From: Saprospiraceae bacterium
Lineage (GTDB): Bacteria; Bacteroidota; Bacteroidia; Chitinophagales; Saprospiraceae
Direction: 5' to 3'
Length of the DNA stretch: 34,005 nucleotides
NCBI GenBank assembly: GCA_029252685.1
Contig: JAQXAY010000125.1
Coordinates: 1 to 34,005 of the forward strand
The position numbers were made by a program, and so were the translations under genes. The notes under the pieces are model-generated. The model was given only the letters and a program-made list of their open reading frames with translations, did not search any database and had not been told where the DNA came from. Positions 30,984 through 34,005 of the stretch are shown one piece after another; position 1 is the stretch's first letter; each line of letters starts with the position of its first letter.

Positions 30984-33185
30984 CTAATTAGCCATGGAGC
31001 TTAAGAATGAAATTCGAACCAATTTAATTTCTTCCAGTGTAATGTCATCATCTGAAAGGGCATCTACAGCCTTGTCCAAATTATCACTTTCTGCTTCCAT
31101 GAAGTAATCTGTAATATCCTCATTAGAATATTCATCTACATTCTCTTCAATGTAATAGTTGATATCTAAACGAGTACCCGCATTAACAATCACATACATC
31201 TCTTCCAGCAATTCTTCCATTGATAATGCATTTCCATCTGCAATATCATATAATGGAATCTTTTTGTCAATAGACTGAATAATATTGACCTTGTTTTTAG
31301 ACTTATTGGCTACCTGCTTTACAACAAAATCATCCGGACGCATAATGTCGTTATCAGATACGTACTTGGATATAAGGTCAAGGAATTTACCGCCATAACG
31401 AATAGCTTTACCTTTACTCACACCAGATATGTTAGCAAGATCATCTTCTGTGACAGGATAATTTGTAGCCATCTCAATAAGTGAAGGATCTTGGAAGATA
31501 ACAAATGGAGGAAGATCTTTTTGCTTAGAAATCTCCTTTCTTAATGCCTTCAACAAAACCAAAAGATTCTTATCAAGGACAGACTCTTTGCTAGTGTCCT
31601 CTATGTCAAAATTACTTGTCAATTTTGTAAAATCCTGATTGATTGGAATTTCTTGTGCAAATGGTTGCTTGATATAAGAACGCCCAGCATCTGTCAGCTT
31701 TATAATCCCATACTCCTCAATCTCCTTTTTAGCTAAGCCATTCAATAAGGCATGACTAAATACAGATGTCCAAAAGATTGGCTCTCTATCTTTACCTGAT
31801 CCAAAAGTCGGTAATTTAGAAAAACCGTAATCCAATATATCCTTTGACTTGTTGCCCAAAACAAAATCTACTAGCGTCTTTATTTTGAATTCCTCTCTAA
31901 GGTCTGCTACTACCTGCAAGGCAGTCTGCAACTCCGTTTCCACGGATACCTTTTCACGAGGTGATTTACAATTATCACACATTTGATTACAAGATTCCTT
32001 ATCGAACTTTTCACCGAAATAATTCAGTAAATAAGTTCTTCTGCAGGCAGATGTTTCTGAGTATCCAATAACTTCTTGTAGTAATTGAGCACCCATTTCT
32101 CGCTCTGCAACAGGTTTATCTCTAAGGAATTTTTCTAATTTTTGTATATCCTTGTAGGCGTAGTATGAAATACAAGTTGAAGGTATACCATCTCTTCCCG
32201 CACGGCCAGTTTCTTGATAATAATTCTCAATACTCTTAGGAATATCGTAATGAATTACAAAACGAACATCTGGCTTATCAATCCCCATTCCAAAAGCAAT
32301 AGTAGCCACGATTACATCCACTTCTTCCATCAAGAAATCATCCTGTGCCTTATTTCTAGTCTTTGCATCAAGACCTGCATGATAAGGTGCAGCTTTGATA
32401 CCGTTCACATTCAAAAGATCAGAAATCTCTTTAGTAGACTTTCTTGACTGAACATATATAATTCCAGACTTCCCTTCGAATTGTTTGATTTGCTGAACGA
32501 TGTTCTTAAAAACATTCTCCTTCTTACCCTTGGGCCTTATCTCATAAAACAAATTGGTCCGATTAAATGAAGAACTGAAATGCCTCGCATTCTTCATGCT
32601 CAGGTTCTTGATAATATCAGACTGAACTTTAGGAGTAGCCGTTGCCGTAAGTGCAATGATAGCAATGTCTGCAGAGATCTCATTGATCATCATCCTGATC
32701 TTTCTGTACTCAGGCCTGAAGTCATGTCCCCATTCTGAGATACAATGCGCTTCATCCACAGCCACCATAGAAATCTTTACAGACTTCAAAAAGTCAATAT
32801 TTTCTTTCTTCGTCAAGGTTTCAGGTGCTATAAATAGCATTTTAGTCTGCCCAGACTTGATGTCTGCCTTTACTCTATTGATCTGTGTCTTTGTCAGCGA
32901 AGAATTCAGAAAATGTGCCACCTCATCATTATTCACATAAGCGCGAACACTGTCCACTTGATTCTTCATCAAGGCAATCAAAGGAGATACTATAATGGCT
33001 GTACCATCAAGTATCATCGCAGGCAATTGGTAACACAAAGATTTACCACCGCCCGTAGGCATGGTTACGAAAGTGTCATTACCTTCTAAAACAGATTTTA
33101 TTATTTCTTCTTGCTCTCCCTTAAATTTGTCGAAACCAAAGTTTCTGAGAAGGGATTTGCTAAGGTCAAGTGATTCCAAAACCAT
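30984..33185 (-). CDS. recQ: ATP-dependent DNA helicase RecQ
   Basis: This encodes 733 residues. The SF2 helicase core (about 10-345) has FKGEQEEIIKSVLEGND (motif 0 region), MPTGGGKSLCYQLPA (I), VDEAHCISEWGHDFRPEY (DEAH and aromatic-rich loop) and TATATPKV (III). YQETGRAGRDG (VI) completes it. The zinc site (about 380-410) has four Cys: SACRRTYLL, SCNQMCDNC. A winged-helix RQC domain (about 415-520) and an HRDC domain (about 530-610, PPFVIFQDPSLIEMA, ISGVSKGKAIRYG) follow. A further tail of about 110 residues, acidic near the end, makes it longer than E. coli RecQ (about 610). Such tails occur in Bacteroidota. It unwinds DNA 3'-5' in recombination and replication repair. Confidence 0.96.
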   Translation of the reverse strand: MVLESLDLSKSLLRNFGFDKFKGEQEEIIKSVLEGNDTFVTMPTGGGKSLCYQLPAMILDGTAIIVSPLIALMKNQVDSVRAYVNNDEVAHFLNSSLTKTQINRVKADIKSGQTKMLFIAPETLTKKENIDFLKSVKISMVAVDEAHCISEWGHDFRPEYRKIRMMINEISADIAIIALTATATPKVQSDIIKNLSMKNARHFSSSFNRTNLFYEIRPKGKKENVFKNIVQQIKQFEGKSGIIYVQSRKSTKEISDLLNVNGIKAAPYHAGLDAKTRNKAQDDFLMEEVDVIVATIAFGMGIDKPDVRFVIHYDIPKSIENYYQETGRAGRDGIPSTCISYYAYKDIQKLEKFLRDKPVAEREMGAQLLQEVIGYSETSACRRTYLLNYFGEKFDKESCNQMCDNCKSPREKVSVETELQTALQVVADLREEFKIKTLVDFVLGNKSKDILDYGFSKLPTFGSGKDREPIFWTSVFSHALLNGLAKKEIEEYGIIKLTDAGRSYIKQPFAQEIPINQDFTKLTSNFDIEDTSKESVLDKNLLVLLKALRKEISKQKDLPPFVIFQDPSLIEMATNYPVTEDDLANISGVSKGKAIRYGGKFLDLISKYVSDNDIMRPDDFVVKQVANKSKNKVNIIQSIDKKIPLYDIADGNALSMEELLEEMYVIVNAGTRLDINYYIEENVDEYSNEDITDYFMEAESDNLDKAVDALSDDDITLEEIKLVRISFLSSMAN

Positions 33186-33209
33186 AATAATTCAATTTAT
33201 CTTTAATGC

Positions 33210-33230
33210 GTTGCCAAAGTCTAAGGCAAC
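33210..33230 (-). repeat. Small hairpin in the recQ leader region
   Basis: GTTGCC (33210-33215) and GGCAAC (33225-33230) form a 6-bp stem with a 9-nt loop, 25 nt before the recQ ATG. It is G:C-rich for this region and could lie in the 5' leader of recQ. The rest of the 266-nt recQ-kdsD gap is AT-rich. It includes a TATATTTG (33252-33259, +) that could be a -7 element for the downstream gene, about 190 nt before its start. Confidence 0.35.
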
Positions 33231-33451
33231 ACCGGAGATAAATAACTCGGTTATATTTGAACAATTTAAAAGTCAAATTGATCAAAAAATTATAAATTTC
33301 GCTTTTGATTATGGAAGGTTAAAATGGTAGCTCTCTTAAATTTGAGCGAATGTACAATTTAACCAACTAAAAATCAATAGATTAGGGTACTACTTTAACA
33401 TAAGTTTAAAATATACTCTTTCAAAAAGCGTACAAAAATAAAAAAATACAC

Positions 33452-34005
33452 GTGATAATATCAAAAGAAATATTAGAAACTGCTAAAAACACGATTAAAA
33501 TTGAGCATCAGGCTATTATGCAACTTATCGATGTAATTGATGAAAAGTTTTTAGCCATAGTGGAGCTCATTTACAAATCAAAAGGCAGACTGGTAATAAC
33601 TGGCATAGGTAAAAGCGCAATTATCGGGCAAAAAATTGTAGCTACCCTAAATTCCACAGGGACAGCTGCCTTGTTTATGCACGCAGCAGATGCCATTCAT
33701 GGAGACCTAGGTATGATCCGAGATGGGGATATTCTGCTGTGCATTTCAAAAAGCGGAGAAACACCTGAAGTCAAAGCTCTTGTTCCGCTTATCCGCCAAC
33801 TAAATGCACCACTAATCGCCATGGTATCTAAGAGGGAATCATTTCTTGCAAAACATGCAGACCATATCCTGCACACACCTTTAGATCAAGAGGCAGATCC
33901 TAACAACTTGGCCCCTACCACATCTACCACCCTACAACTCGTAATGGGAGATGCACTTGCTACTGCACTGCTTAAAGCAAAAGGATTTTCACCAAAAGAT
34001 TTTGC
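33452..34005 (+). CDS. kdsD: Arabinose-5-phosphate isomerase (KdsD/KpsF/GutQ family), 5' part only
   Basis: This is cut by the window end after about 184 codons. The start is GTG at 33452: a stop precedes it in frame at 33407 and no ATG lies between, while the N-terminal helix begins straight after (IISKEILETAKNTIKIEHQAI). The sugar isomerase (SIS) domain is visible: RLVITGIGKSAIIGQKIVATLNSTGTAALFMHAADAIHGDLG (about 50-92), LLCISKSGETPEV (about 98-110) and PTTSTTLQLVMGDALA. These match the ribulose-5-phosphate to arabinose-5-phosphate isomerase family that starts Kdo synthesis for lipopolysaccharide. The C-terminal CBS pair expected in KdsD lies outside. GutQ/KpsF paralogues look alike, so the symbol is by the family's main role in Bacteroidota. 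Confidence 0.9.
   Translation, partial: MIISKEILETAKNTIKIEHQAIMQLIDVIDEKFLAIVELIYKSKGRLVITGIGKSAIIGQKIVATLNSTGTAALFMHAADAIHGDLGMIRDGDILLCISKSGETPEVKALVPLIRQLNAPLIAMVSKRESFLAKHADHILHTPLDQEADPNNLAPTTSTTLQLVMGDALATALLKAKGFSPKDF

Noticed and set aside
33061-33330. 89-codon + strand ORF overlapping the recQ start
   Set aside because: Most of it is antisense to recQ motif I, and the remaining part falls in AT-rich intergenic sequence. Nothing suggests a protein.

Overview
The window is chromosomal DNA of a Bacteroidota member. The main evidence is a complete type IX secretion system (T9SS) core operon, porP/sprF-gldK-gldL-gldM-gldN. Other support comes from Bacteroidota-typical families (DUF2911, PIG-L deacetylase beside a sodium:solute symporter, a RecQ with a long C-terminal tail) and -7 elements of the TAnnTTTG type. 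Base composition is AT-rich and even, and coding density is high. I saw no tRNA, rRNA, insertion sequence, integrase, phage gene or CRISPR array. The porP-first gene order is that of the porPKLMN locus of Porphyromonas gingivalis. Genus cannot be decided from the sequence.

Layout: 1-2.6 kb holds a small outer-membrane-type barrel protein, malic enzyme and a secreted protein of unknown function. 2.8-7.2 kb is a tight + strand operon: a three-part PIG-L deacetylase, a 46-residue single-pass membrane protein and a sodium:solute symporter with a soluble insertion. It ends in a strong bidirectional terminator. 7.3-10.5 kb (- strand) carries a beta-helix lipoprotein, an SDR-type enzyme and a DUF2911 protein. 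10.6-14.1 kb (+) is a three-gene glycosyltransferase operon (DPM-like GT2, CesA-like GT2, GT-C), whose last gene overlaps tail-to-tail with an ABC exporter (14.1-15.9 kb, -). A UPF1/IGHMBP2-like helicase (16.0-17.9 kb, +) shares a bidirectional terminator with gldN.

17.9-23.8 kb (-) is the T9SS operon. Two perfect hairpins sit 14-16 nt after the gldK and gldM stop codons. 24.0-26.8 kb (-) is a coupled trio: small membrane protein, membrane GT2 (TTG start) and a leucine-rich-repeat protein with an unrecognised C-terminal domain. 27.0-34.0 kb is housekeeping: MsbA-like ABC exporter, RadC-family protein, divergent rnpA, a secreted protein of unknown function, recQ-aroQ, and the 5' part of a KdsD-type arabinose-5-phosphate isomerase cut by the window end.

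Together the genes lean towards the cell envelope: protein export through T9SS, lipid or drug export by two ABC half-transporters, glycan assembly by four glycosyltransferases, and Kdo supply through KdsD. The rest is central metabolism and nucleic-acid maintenance. Most of this is known biology. The least explained items are the LRR trio, the 46-residue protein in the deacetylase/symporter operon, the three-glycosyltransferase operon and the hairpin architecture of the T9SS operon. None of them is demonstrated here to be a new system.
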